Assembly: GCF_002699855.1 (NCBI RefSeq)
Contig: NZ_LKBW01000277.1
Coordinates: 1-64,000, forward strand
Length of the DNA: 64,000 nucleotides
Direction: 5' to 3'
From: Pseudomonas amygdali
Lineage (GTDB): Bacteria > Pseudomonadota > Gammaproteobacteria > Pseudomonadales > Pseudomonadaceae
The notes beneath the pieces are model-generated. The model ran no database searches, was not told where the DNA came from, and worked only from the letters and a program-made list of their open reading frames with translations. The translations under genes and the position numbers were made by a program. Below, one piece after another: positions 1 through 7,403 of the stretch (its first letter is position 1; every line of letters starts with the position of its first letter).

Positions 1-62
1 CAGGATGCAGGCCGCCAAGGCAGCGTAAGTGGATAATTGTCCAACCTTCGGGGGGCATACCA

Positions 63-280
63 GAGCGTGCGGAACGATAATCCCAACTACCGTGCGATGC
101 TCCGCTTAGGCATGTCTTGATCATCGTGCGACGCTCCGCGTCGCATGCCGTTCTGGACGCTCTGCGTCCGATCTTGAATGTGACGGTGCGGCGTAGATCT
201 GTGACGCAGAGCGTCACGCACGGCATTCCCTCGCTGGAGCGTGCGGAACGATAATCTTAGCTACCGTGCGACGCACCGTT
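63..280. repeat. REP-like extragenic palindrome cluster
   Basis: The first 366 bases hold no complete gene. Two near-identical direct copies of about 44 bp begin at 63 and 237; each starts with GAGCGTGCGGAACGATAATC and ends with CTACCGTGCGA.GC.CCG. Between them are three short perfect hairpins with 3-nt loops: GCGACGC/GCGTCGC (128-144), GGACGC/GCGTCC (155-169) and GTGACGC/GCGTCAC (201-217). This matches the extragenic palindromes that recur in P. syringae-group genomes. Bases 1-36 may be the end of an upstream gene (in-frame stops occur at 26-28 and 34-36), but the frame cannot be decided. Confidence 0.75.
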
Positions 281-390
281 TTCGCCCACGCAAACGCCGT
301 CGACGCTATCCGTCCCCACCGTTCGATAATATTTTGAACCCCTGAAGCTTAGGCATGATCTAGTCCATGCAAGGCCAACGGGAGATCGCC

Positions 391-1554
391 ATGTATCGCT
401 TTTTCGAGCAATTGAGTTCACGCATTACCGCCCCATTTGTCGGCGAATCCAAACGTAACAGCAAGGTCTGGCAGTGCACATGCGGCCAGTCGGTGTTTTT
501 CCCCAATTCCCAATGCCTGGCCTGTTCGGCTGCGCTGGGTTACCTGCCAGAGCAGGGGCGCGTGGCTACGCTTGAAGCAGGCCCTGAGCCTACCTGGCGC
601 CTGAGCGACGAGCCGGGTGCTGGTCTGTATCGGCGTTGCGCCAACCTCGATACCCCGGCAGCCTGTAACTGGCTGTTTCCGGAGCACAATGCCGGTGAGT
701 TTTGCGTTGCGTGCAGCCTCAATCGCACCATTCCCGACCTGTCCATCGCCGAAAACGGTGAGCGCTGGCGCAAGGTCGAGACCGCCAAGCGTCGTCTGGT
801 TGCGCAGCTGATTTCCCTGGGGCTGCAGGTCATCCCCAAGAGCGTCGATGAAGAAGCCGGCCTGGCCTTTGACTTTGTCGGTGTCGATCTGGAAGGCAAG
901 CTGCCGACCACTGGCCACGCCAATGGCCTGATTACCCTTAACATCGAGGAAGCCGACGACGCTCACCGCGAAGCGATGCGCGTGCAGATGCACGAACCCT
1001 ACCGCACCTTGCTCGGCCATTTCCGCCATGAAGTTGGCCATTATTACTGGGATCGACTGATCGCCAATACCCACTGGCAGGACGGTTGCCGCAATCTGTT
1101 CGGCGACGAGCGCGCCAGCTACGCCGATGCGCTTGATCACCATTATAAAAACGGCGCGCCCGACAACTGGCAGGAAAGCTTTGTCAGTGCTTACGCCACC
1201 ATGCACCCGTGGGAAGACTGGGCCGAAACCTGGGCTCACTACCTGCACATGATGGACGCGGTCGACACTGCCTTGGGTTTTGGCATGAGCGCGCGCGACA
1301 TGGAGCTGGACTACCAGCCATTCCCGCTGGAAGTGCTCTACGATCCACAGCACCCAGGCGGCCCGGCGTTCCTGTCGTTCGTCAACGCCTGGATCGAACT
1401 GGCCAGCATGCTCAACGAGCTGTCACGCAGTATGGGTCAGCCGGACTTCTATCCGTTCGTGCTGCCTCCTGCGGTAATCGCCAAGCTGCATTTCATCCAC
1501 TTGGTGATTCAGGATGCGGGCGGCAAGGCCGACGAGGTGTTGCAGGCTCAGTAA
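391..1554 (+). CDS. putative zinc-binding metallopeptidase with N-terminal zinc ribbon
   Basis: A 387-residue protein. The N-terminus holds a zinc ribbon (CTCG near residue 33, CLAC near residue 46). The central region carries HEVGH near residue 222, a zincin HExxH motif with two zinc ligands and the catalytic Glu. This arrangement fits the zinc-ribbon plus metallopeptidase family (PF10005) common in pseudomonads. There is no signal peptide, so it is probably cytoplasmic; the substrate is unknown. I chose the ATG at 391 because GGGAG lies at ideal spacing upstream; an in-frame ATG at 367 lacks a comparable site. It stands alone, with repeats upstream and a convergent GNAT gene downstream. Confidence 0.85.
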   Translation: MYRFFEQLSSRITAPFVGESKRNSKVWQCTCGQSVFFPNSQCLACSAALGYLPEQGRVATLEAGPEPTWRLSDEPGAGLYRRCANLDTPAACNWLFPEHNAGEFCVACSLNRTIPDLSIAENGERWRKVETAKRRLVAQLISLGLQVIPKSVDEEAGLAFDFVGVDLEGKLPTTGHANGLITLNIEEADDAHREAMRVQMHEPYRTLLGHFRHEVGHYYWDRLIANTHWQDGCRNLFGDERASYADALDHHYKNGAPDNWQESFVSAYATMHPWEDWAETWAHYLHMMDAVDTALGFGMSARDMELDYQPFPLEVLYDPQHPGGPAFLSFVNAWIELASMLNELSRSMGQPDFYPFVLPPAVIAKLHFIHLVIQDAGGKADEVLQAQ

Positions 1555-1606
1555 CCCAGACAGCGCCTGACATCGCTGGATGTCAGGCGCGTGTTCAAAC
1601 GCCGTA

Positions 1607-2095
1607 TCAAAGCTTCAGCACCAGCCTGCGCTCAAAACCGATCCTTCCGCGGTAAGCCTCTCCGGTGTCCACCCAGCCCTGACCTGAATAAAGCCCGATA
1701 GCAGCGCTATTATCTGCATCTACCGAGAGCATCAAATGCTTGATGTCTGGCCACTTCAGGCTTAGCGCCGCAGGCAACGCCTGCAAGCACGCTTTGCCTA
1801 GCCCCTTGCCCTGTTCGCGATGATCTATTTGCAACGCATGCAGCGTCGCAGCCAGCTCCTCCTGAGCCCAGTGCGGCAGACAGTCGCCACGCTTAAGCAG
1901 GAAAAAACCCACCGGCTTGTCGTCGCCCAGCAGCACAACGCCGCAAACATTCGGGCTGGGGTTGACCAGCAGAGTATTGAGCGCGGTGTAAATATCACCG
2001 GAGAACTGTGTCTGCTCCTGCGTCACCTCGAGGTATCCGAGCTGTTGGCGTTGAGAGGCGCTGAGGTCGTGGTAGTCGACCAATCGAGTCTGCAT
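1607..2095 (-). CDS. GNAT family N-acetyltransferase
   Basis: A 162-residue single-domain GNAT protein. Acetyl-CoA binding is indicated by the motif A segment REQGKGLGKA near residue 96 and by the C-terminal NSAAIGLYSGQGW segment, the usual N..A..LY...GF/W signature. The acceptor substrate cannot be told from sequence. It is convergent with the metallopeptidase gene, about 50 bp apart, and upstream lies the ffs RNA on the opposite strand. Length and architecture are normal for the family. Confidence 0.85.
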   Translation of the reverse strand: MQTRLVDYHDLSASQRQQLGYLEVTQEQTQFSGDIYTALNTLLVNPSPNVCGVVLLGDDKPVGFFLLKRGDCLPHWAQEELAATLHALQIDHREQGKGLGKACLQALPAALSLKWPDIKHLMLSVDADNSAAIGLYSGQGWVDTGEAYRGRIGFERRLVLKL

Positions 2096-2312
2096 GAGCG
2101 ACCTGCTGGTTGATTATGGTTGAGGCGGGCAGGGGACAGATCGAACGGGGCCGTTTCGAGGATTTGTAACGCTGATGACCGGCACGTATTTGCCTTTCAG
2201 CCCCTGCACACAAGTGCTTGAGCCCCCTCGAAATTTTTATCCGAACCAACGGTTGTAAACTCACGCCAGACCGGTACAATGGCGCGGCTCGCCAACTGGT
2301 GAGTGTCGTTAT

Positions 2313-2422
2313 GGTGACCCCATCGGTCCCCCCGCAACGATTACCCGTGAACCTGGTCAGATCCGGAAGGAAGCAGCCACAGCGGGAACATTGTGTGCCG
2401 GGGTGTGGCTGGTGGGGGCACC
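2313..2422 (+). ncRNA. ffs: 4.5S RNA, signal recognition particle RNA
   Basis: The segment CCGTGAACCTGGTCAG...CCGGAAGGAAGCAGCCA (about 2345-2379) is the near-invariant SRP RNA domain IV core, with the GGAAG tetraloop and the asymmetric loop that bind Ffh. The flanks pair to close the rod: GGTG-A-CCCC at 2313 pairs with GGGGG-CACC ending at 2422. The RNA pairs with Ffh to target membrane proteins to FtsY and the translocon. The ends are inferred from pairing, so they may be off by several bases. A weak hairpin (AAGGTCCTTTT/AAAGGGGCTT, 2438-2461) may terminate it. Confidence 0.93.
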
Positions 2423-2558
2423 ACCTATCTCAAGCTCAAGGTCCTTTTCTGAAAGGGGCTTACCCGTAAAAATGCAAAGCCTATTCCTGTTTCGACTGCG
2501 CCATGCGCTGGCGAGAACTTCGTGCGTCTGTAAAAACAGTTTGCCCGGCACGGAGATA

Positions 2559-2585
2559 ACCGCCGGATGTCTCCAATCCGGCGGT
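2559..2585. terminator. hairpin downstream of the interrupted gene
   Basis: A perfect 10-bp stem (ACCGCCGGAT / ATCCGGCGGT) with a 7-nt loop lies about 20 bp beyond the stop codon of the minus-strand reading frame ending at 2605. There is no strong T-tract, so intrinsic termination is only probable. Confidence 0.5.
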
Positions 2586-2604
2586 TAATCCTGCGTGGCC
2601 TGCC

Positions 2605-3294
2605 TTATTGCCATCGTGCCAGGAAGATGGAGCGACCACTCTGATGGGGCGAGCGGTGTATCAGTTTGGGAATGCTGTCTTCGCAAATACCTTTGCCCGC
2701 AAAGAAATAGAAGCGGTCTTGCTTGGCTTCTCTGGTTCTCTGCTCGACAGCCCTGGCATCCAGAGGCGTCATTTTCCCAAAATGCCCCGCTTCAAATATT
2801 CCTTCTGATTCTGCGCGCTTCACGTATTCGGTGCCGCGCCCCTCGATAGTGGCGATGCAGATGACCTTTTTCGGCTCCTTATCCTGATGCCATTTGTCTG
2901 CGCCCTGATTTTTGGCCCTTCGCAGTTGGAACTCATGAGGCCCCAATTGTTGTTGCTTCCCGGTGAGAGTGGTTGCAATTTCCTTCGCTACGGCTGTTGT
3001 TGATCGTTCGTAGTCGGTTGCTTTCAAATCAATAACCTATCCAACGGGCTCCTGTCTCCAGGCGGGGTTACTGAGACTGCTTTGCTCATGCAAAAAACGT
3101 CTTGTAGGTTCTGCTATGGGAACGGTGAAATAACCTTTCTCCATGAGTTTTGCCGTCTTTTCCTGAATCTGTTCCGGCTTCAGCTTCAACTCATCAAAAG
3201 GCTGGGGCTGGGTGTAGTAAGCCGATGTGCCAACTCCGCCGCGAATGCCGTAGGTCACGGATATTTTCCTCTGGTTGAATGTGGTGTTAACCAC
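2605..3294 (-). pseudogene. unrecognised protein gene split by an in-frame TAG; possible type III effector remnant
   Basis: Two minus-strand reading frames, 3294-3037 (85 codons) and 3027-2605 (140 aa from a TTG), are in the same frame and separated only by TAG at 3039-3037 plus three sense codons. Read through, they give one 229-residue protein, so the simplest view is a single gene with a nonsense mutation; two separate small proteins remain possible. I do not recognise the family. The N-terminus has no Asp or Glu in its first 12 residues, a feature of P. syringae type III substrates, but its Ser content is low. The GC content is visibly lower than that of neighbouring genes. A candidate hrp box lies about 60 bp upstream of the ATG. 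Confidence 0.6.
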
Positions 3295-3352
3295 GAATTG
3301 GCCTTTTGGGCCGCTTGAACGCTTGGTGCTTGGTAGCCCGTCGCTCGGGCCG

Positions 3353-3381
3353 TGATTGGCAACTCATTGAGGAGAGGTTCC
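3353..3381 (-). promoter_or_regulatory. candidate HrpL-dependent promoter (hrp box)
   Basis: Read on the minus strand the site is GGAACC, a 16-nt spacer, then CCAATCA. The hrp box consensus is GGAACC-N15/16-CCACNNA, so the -35 half is perfect, the spacing is right and one conserved base of the -10 half differs (A for C). It ends about 58 bp before the ATG at 3294, in the right orientation to drive the interrupted gene. A rough read of other GGAACC sites in the window found none with this spacing. Confidence 0.5.
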
Positions 3382-3593
3382 ATGCTGTCCGATCAGTTTC
3401 GACGAACAGTGAAAACTCGGTGTGCGTTCAGGTGATCGATCAATAGCCAATTCAACTGAACCCTCACTCCTACACACCCCCTAACCCCTTACGCGTCGCT
3501 TGAAACCGTTTTACGGCAAGGGGCAATTCAGGTCGCTGCGGGTGTCACGGGCTTTTCGGTCAGGCGTCTCGTAGCAGTGGAGCCGGGGGCCGG

Positions 3594-4718
3594 ATGGAAC
3601 AGGACATCATCAGATTTTTCACAGACTCGCAATTTCTGGGCATTTCGCTCGCCAATTGGATACTCGCTGTGTTCGCCTCGACCATGAGTTTTATTCTGGT
3701 CAGGGGGGTTATCGGTTTTGTGCTCCGAAAGATGCGCTCGCGGCCTGATTCGCCCAGCACGCATATGCGCTACATCGTGGTGCAGGTGCTGTCGGGCACC
3801 AGCAATACACTGTTACTGCTGGCTTCGATTCTGATCGGGGTGGGCATGCTCGATCTGCCGGAGCGCTGGCTTGGGCGGGTCAGCAGTCTGTGGTTCGTGG
3901 TTGCTGCATTGCAGGTCGGGTTGTGGGCGAACCGGGCAATTGCGCTCGCGCTGCAGCGCTACTTTGTACGTCACAACGCTGGCAGCACCTATCAGGGCAG
4001 TGCGCTGGCAACTTTGAGCCTGTGGGGCGCGAAGGTGTTGCTGTGGGCCACGGTGGTCATGGCGATGTTGTCGAACGTCGGGGTCAACATCACCGCGTTT
4101 GTCGCCAGCCTCGGGGTGGGCGGTATTGCGGTCGCGCTGGCGGTGCAGAACATTCTGGGTGATGTGTTTGCCTCACTTTCCATCGCAGTGGACAAGCCTT
4201 TTGAAGTGGGCGATTTCATTGTGGTTGGCGCGCTGTCCGGTACGGTCGAACATGTGGGTCTGAAGACCACACGCATCCGTAGCCTGGGCGGCGAGCAGAT
4301 CGTGATGGCCAACGCCGACATGATCAACAACACCATTCAGAACTACAAACGCTTGCAGGAACGGCGCATTGTCTTCGAATTCAGGCTCACGTATGACTGC
4401 TCTGTCGATCAGATACGGGAAGTGCCAAAGAAAGTAGAAACGATCATCAACGCGCAGAAACTCGCCCGTTTCGACCGCTCGCATTTCCGTGGTTTTGGCG
4501 AAACGTCACTGGAGTTCGAGACCGTCTTTATCGTTCTCGACCCCAGCTACAACGTTTATATGGATGAGCAGCAGGCGATCAATCTGGACATCATGGAAGC
4601 CTTCGCCGAACTGGATGTGCGTTTCGCATTTCCGTCCCGCACGGTGTATGTGGCGTCCCTGCCACCGGTCAAGACGTCGCGTCCGACTGCACTGGAGGCA
4701 GCCGACGCGAGTACCTGA
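3594..4718 (+). CDS. MscS family mechanosensitive ion channel
   Basis: A 374-residue inner-membrane protein with about four or five hydrophobic segments in residues 15-195, followed by the cytoplasmic beta and alpha/beta domains. The pore-lining helix and the start of the beta domain are visible as VASLGVGGIAVALAVQNILGD, then VDKPFEVGDFI, the MscS core signature. Such channels open on hypo-osmotic membrane tension and release small solutes. It is somewhat longer than E. coli MscS (286 aa), with an extra N-terminal helix or two. The ATG at 3594 follows a G-rich stretch that could serve as ribosome site. It is convergent with the phosphatase gene downstream. Confidence 0.9.
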   Translation: MEQDIIRFFTDSQFLGISLANWILAVFASTMSFILVRGVIGFVLRKMRSRPDSPSTHMRYIVVQVLSGTSNTLLLLASILIGVGMLDLPERWLGRVSSLWFVVAALQVGLWANRAIALALQRYFVRHNAGSTYQGSALATLSLWGAKVLLWATVVMAMLSNVGVNITAFVASLGVGGIAVALAVQNILGDVFASLSIAVDKPFEVGDFIVVGALSGTVEHVGLKTTRIRSLGGEQIVMANADMINNTIQNYKRLQERRIVFEFRLTYDCSVDQIREVPKKVETIINAQKLARFDRSHFRGFGETSLEFETVFIVLDPSYNVYMDEQQAINLDIMEAFAELDVRFAFPSRTVYVASLPPVKTSRPTALEAADAST

Positions 4719-4735
4719 GCGATACAGCGACGGAA

Positions 4736-6421
4736 TCAGGCAGGAAAGTGCAATGCGTTGGTCAGGTCGCCCATGGGAGCCTGGCCGCGCGCGATCATGG
4801 CGTCGTCGCGGCGCTTCAGCCCGTCGAGCTTTTCCAGGCCGTGAACACGGGTAATCAGGCGCAAAATCGAGGCCGTGTCGTAGACCGTGTGGTCCACCTT
4901 GCCTTTGCGGGCGAAGGGTGAAATGACCAGCGTCGGAATACGCGTGCCGGGGCCGAAGCGGTCGCCTTTGGGCGGTGCGACGTGGTCCCACCAGCCGCCG
5001 TTTTCGTCCACAGTCACGACGATCACCATGTTGTCCCATTGCGGGCTCTTGCGCAGCACCTTGATCACCCGGTCTATGTGCCGGTCACCCGCAGCCACGT
5101 CGGCATAACCGGCGTGCATGTTCAGGTTGCCCTGGGGCTTGTAGAAGGTTACCGCGGGCAACTTGCCGGCTTCGGCATCGGCGAGGAAGCGGTTGGTGCT
5201 CGACTCGTCACCCAGGCCGCCGTCACGCAAACGTTTTTTGCGTTCTTCATGGTTTTGCGGACCCTGTTGCTTGAAGTAGTTGAACGGCTGGTGATGGTAT
5301 TGAAAGTTAGGGATTTTCGGGATTCCCGTGGAGTCCTTGAACTCGTCCAGCGTCACTTGCCAGGCCCCAGCGTACCAGGCCCAGTCGACATTTCTTTTCG
5401 ACAGTTTGTCGCCGATGTGTTCGTGGCTTTGCGGAACCAGCACGTTGGGCAGATCCGGTTTCGAGTAATCAGGGTTCTGCGGGTCGCGCAGCCAGGTTGG
5501 CCAGTAGGGCGGGGCCATGGTGTTGACGGCGTAGTTGTCCGGGGTAATGGCGCTGGGGCCAAACTGCGGTGGCCCCTCCATTGCGCTGGCAGGCGACTTG
5601 TCCAGTGGCTTGAGGCGCGGGTCTTGCGGGTTGAAGCTCTGCAGGGTTGCGATCTGGGATTTGGCCGGAGACTCGGCAGCGTTGGGGTAAATCGGCGCGG
5701 TGGCTGAAATCAGGTACTGGTGGTTGAGGAACGAGCCGCCGAATGCACCCTGAAAGAAGTTGTCGCAAAGCACGAATTCCGAGGCAACGTCCCACAGGCG
5801 CAGCGAGTACTGAGTCTGTGCGTAGTTGCCCATGGTCAGCCCGCCAGCGTCGGCCCAGGCGACGAATCGATCATTGCGACCGTCGTTGATCTGCATCTGA
5901 TTCTGATAGAAAACGTGCCACAGGTCGCGAGTGACCAGACTCAGCGGCAGATCTTCGCCGTTTGGCCCCTTGAGCGGGAAGGGAGCGTTGGGCAGGTCTT
6001 TCTGAAACTGCTCGCCTGCCGGGTAGGTCACGCCGTCAACGGTTTGCGGCCCGACCTGCAACACACCACCCCAGGCGGGCGGCAGTTTGGACAATAGCGT
6101 GCCGTCGCGGTCGCGCTGTTCATAGTCGGAAGGTCTGAGCGAGGAGAGTGGCTTCTGGACCCCGGGAAAATCGCCGAACAGGTTATTGAAGCTGCGGTTC
6201 TCGGCGTAGATCACCACAATGGTCTTCACGTTTTCGCGCAAGGCCCGGTCCAGCGCCGGCCCGGCAAGATGATGATGCTTGTCGTTGTCGGCGGGCGGTT
6301 TCTCGTGGGCCGAAACGTAGCTGCTCAGCGTGACGCCTGCGCCCAAGGCAGCCATCCCGCCCAGAAAACGACGGCGGCTGGGGTTGTTGTTGGTGTCTTC
6401 GTCGTCTGGTCTGTCGCTCAT
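4736..6421 (-). CDS. Tat-exported acid phosphatase / phospholipase C superfamily phosphoesterase
   Basis: A 561-residue phosphoesterase (PF04185). The N-terminus has a twin-arginine signal, SRRRFLGG followed by a hydrophobic stretch and an AHEKP cleavage region, so it is exported folded. The mature protein begins with IVVIYAENRSFNNLFGDFPG, the metal and phosphate-binding signature of the AcpA/PLC family. Further ligands sit in the C-terminal VTVDENGGWWDHVAPP segment. The likely role is periplasmic release of phosphate from organic phosphoesters; specificity for phospholipid is not established. I chose the ATG at 6421 over the upstream TTG at 6427. Confidence 0.87.
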   Translation of the reverse strand: MSDRPDDEDTNNNPSRRRFLGGMAALGAGVTLSSYVSAHEKPPADNDKHHHLAGPALDRALRENVKTIVVIYAENRSFNNLFGDFPGVQKPLSSLRPSDYEQRDRDGTLLSKLPPAWGGVLQVGPQTVDGVTYPAGEQFQKDLPNAPFPLKGPNGEDLPLSLVTRDLWHVFYQNQMQINDGRNDRFVAWADAGGLTMGNYAQTQYSLRLWDVASEFVLCDNFFQGAFGGSFLNHQYLISATAPIYPNAAESPAKSQIATLQSFNPQDPRLKPLDKSPASAMEGPPQFGPSAITPDNYAVNTMAPPYWPTWLRDPQNPDYSKPDLPNVLVPQSHEHIGDKLSKRNVDWAWYAGAWQVTLDEFKDSTGIPKIPNFQYHHQPFNYFKQQGPQNHEERKKRLRDGGLGDESSTNRFLADAEAGKLPAVTFYKPQGNLNMHAGYADVAAGDRHIDRVIKVLRKSPQWDNMVIVVTVDENGGWWDHVAPPKGDRFGPGTRIPTLVISPFARKGKVDHTVYDTASILRLITRVHGLEKLDGLKRRDDAMIARGQAPMGDLTNALHFPA

Positions 6422-6514
6422 CGCCAAATACTCGCGCTGGTTAATGTATTACCAAAGATTTCAGGCGAGCGTAACGACGGAATATGACGCTATTGCTACA
6501 CCGCAGATGAAGGG

Positions 6515-7303
6515 TTACGGGGGCGCGGTGTAGTGATCGATGATTTGCTGAATCTCGCCCGACAGGCGCATTTGCACCAGTGTGCGCAGGATTTTACCTG
6601 TCGGCAGCTCGGGGGTGTTGCGTATCAGGCAGGCCGCAGGCTGCTCTGCGACCAGCGATATGGGCTTCAGCCTTCTGCCGACAGGCAGGTTTCGATTGGT
6701 CCATTCAAGGATCAACTGGTTGGTCACGGCGTAGTTGTAGCGTCCAGCCATCAGCTTGCCGAGCGTCTGGTTCTGTGTGCGCGCGTCTTCACGTATCAGT
6801 TGATGATTATCGAAAAGATGCTGCAGGGCAGGGTAGTTGTAGCCAAGTACCGTGCCGACGGTTTCATTGTCGAACTGCTCCGGGTAAGGACCCGCAGCTG
6901 TTTCGGCTGAAGCGACCAGCCAGTCGCGTTGATAGAGAATCGGCAGGCTCCAGAGGTAATCCCCGGACAGATCGGGATACCACGCCTGTGAGCTGTAGCA
7001 ATGCATGTCTACTTCGCCACGCTCAAGCGCCGACTGGATGCGCAGGCGCGGCATCACGTGGTACCTGGCTTCAAGGCCGACATGGTGCGCAACGCTTTGC
7101 ATGATGTCGAACAGAATGCCGGATTCGGGCCGAAAGTCGGTGATATGCATCATCGGCATGGTCCACCCTTCGTTGACCGCGAACTCCAGAGTGCCTTTGG
7201 CCGCGCTCACCGTCTGCATCGACAGCAACAGCATGCACGCCACGGCTGCACGAGGCAGCCGTGGCTCTGCAAACGTCCGTTTAAAGCGCGTCATTGGATT
7301 CAT
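6515..7303 (-). CDS. periplasmic substrate-binding protein, family 3 type
   Basis: A 262-residue protein with a Sec signal peptide (PRAAVACMLLLSMQTVSA, near residues 17-34). The rest resembles family-3 amino-acid-type solute-binding proteins: an N-terminal lobe (PESGILFDIMQSVAHHVGLEA, YHVMPRLRIQSALERGEVD) and a returning second lobe (NETVGTVLGYNYPAL, KLMAGRYNYAVTNQL). No permease or ATPase genes are adjacent, so it is an orphan binding protein. Ligand unknown. It is divergent from dnaX, with about 100 bp between them that must hold both promoters. Confidence 0.8.
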   Translation of the reverse strand: MNPMTRFKRTFAEPRLPRAAVACMLLLSMQTVSAAKGTLEFAVNEGWTMPMMHITDFRPESGILFDIMQSVAHHVGLEARYHVMPRLRIQSALERGEVDMHCYSSQAWYPDLSGDYLWSLPILYQRDWLVASAETAAGPYPEQFDNETVGTVLGYNYPALQHLFDNHQLIREDARTQNQTLGKLMAGRYNYAVTNQLILEWTNRNLPVGRRLKPISLVAEQPAACLIRNTPELPTGKILRTLVQMRLSGEIQQIIDHYTAPP

Positions 7304-7403
7304 TTGCTCAGCTTAGCCACAATAGAGGCGGACACCAGATGCAATTTTGCCCCTGCTCGGCTAGCATTGGCGGTCTTCCGCTTACCAGTTGCGACGGTTT
7401 TAA

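Noticed and set aside
418..1353. 311-codon minus-strand frame opposite the metallopeptidase gene
   Set aside because: It mirrors a gene with clear zinc motifs, and its own translation has no family features; typical high-GC shadow.
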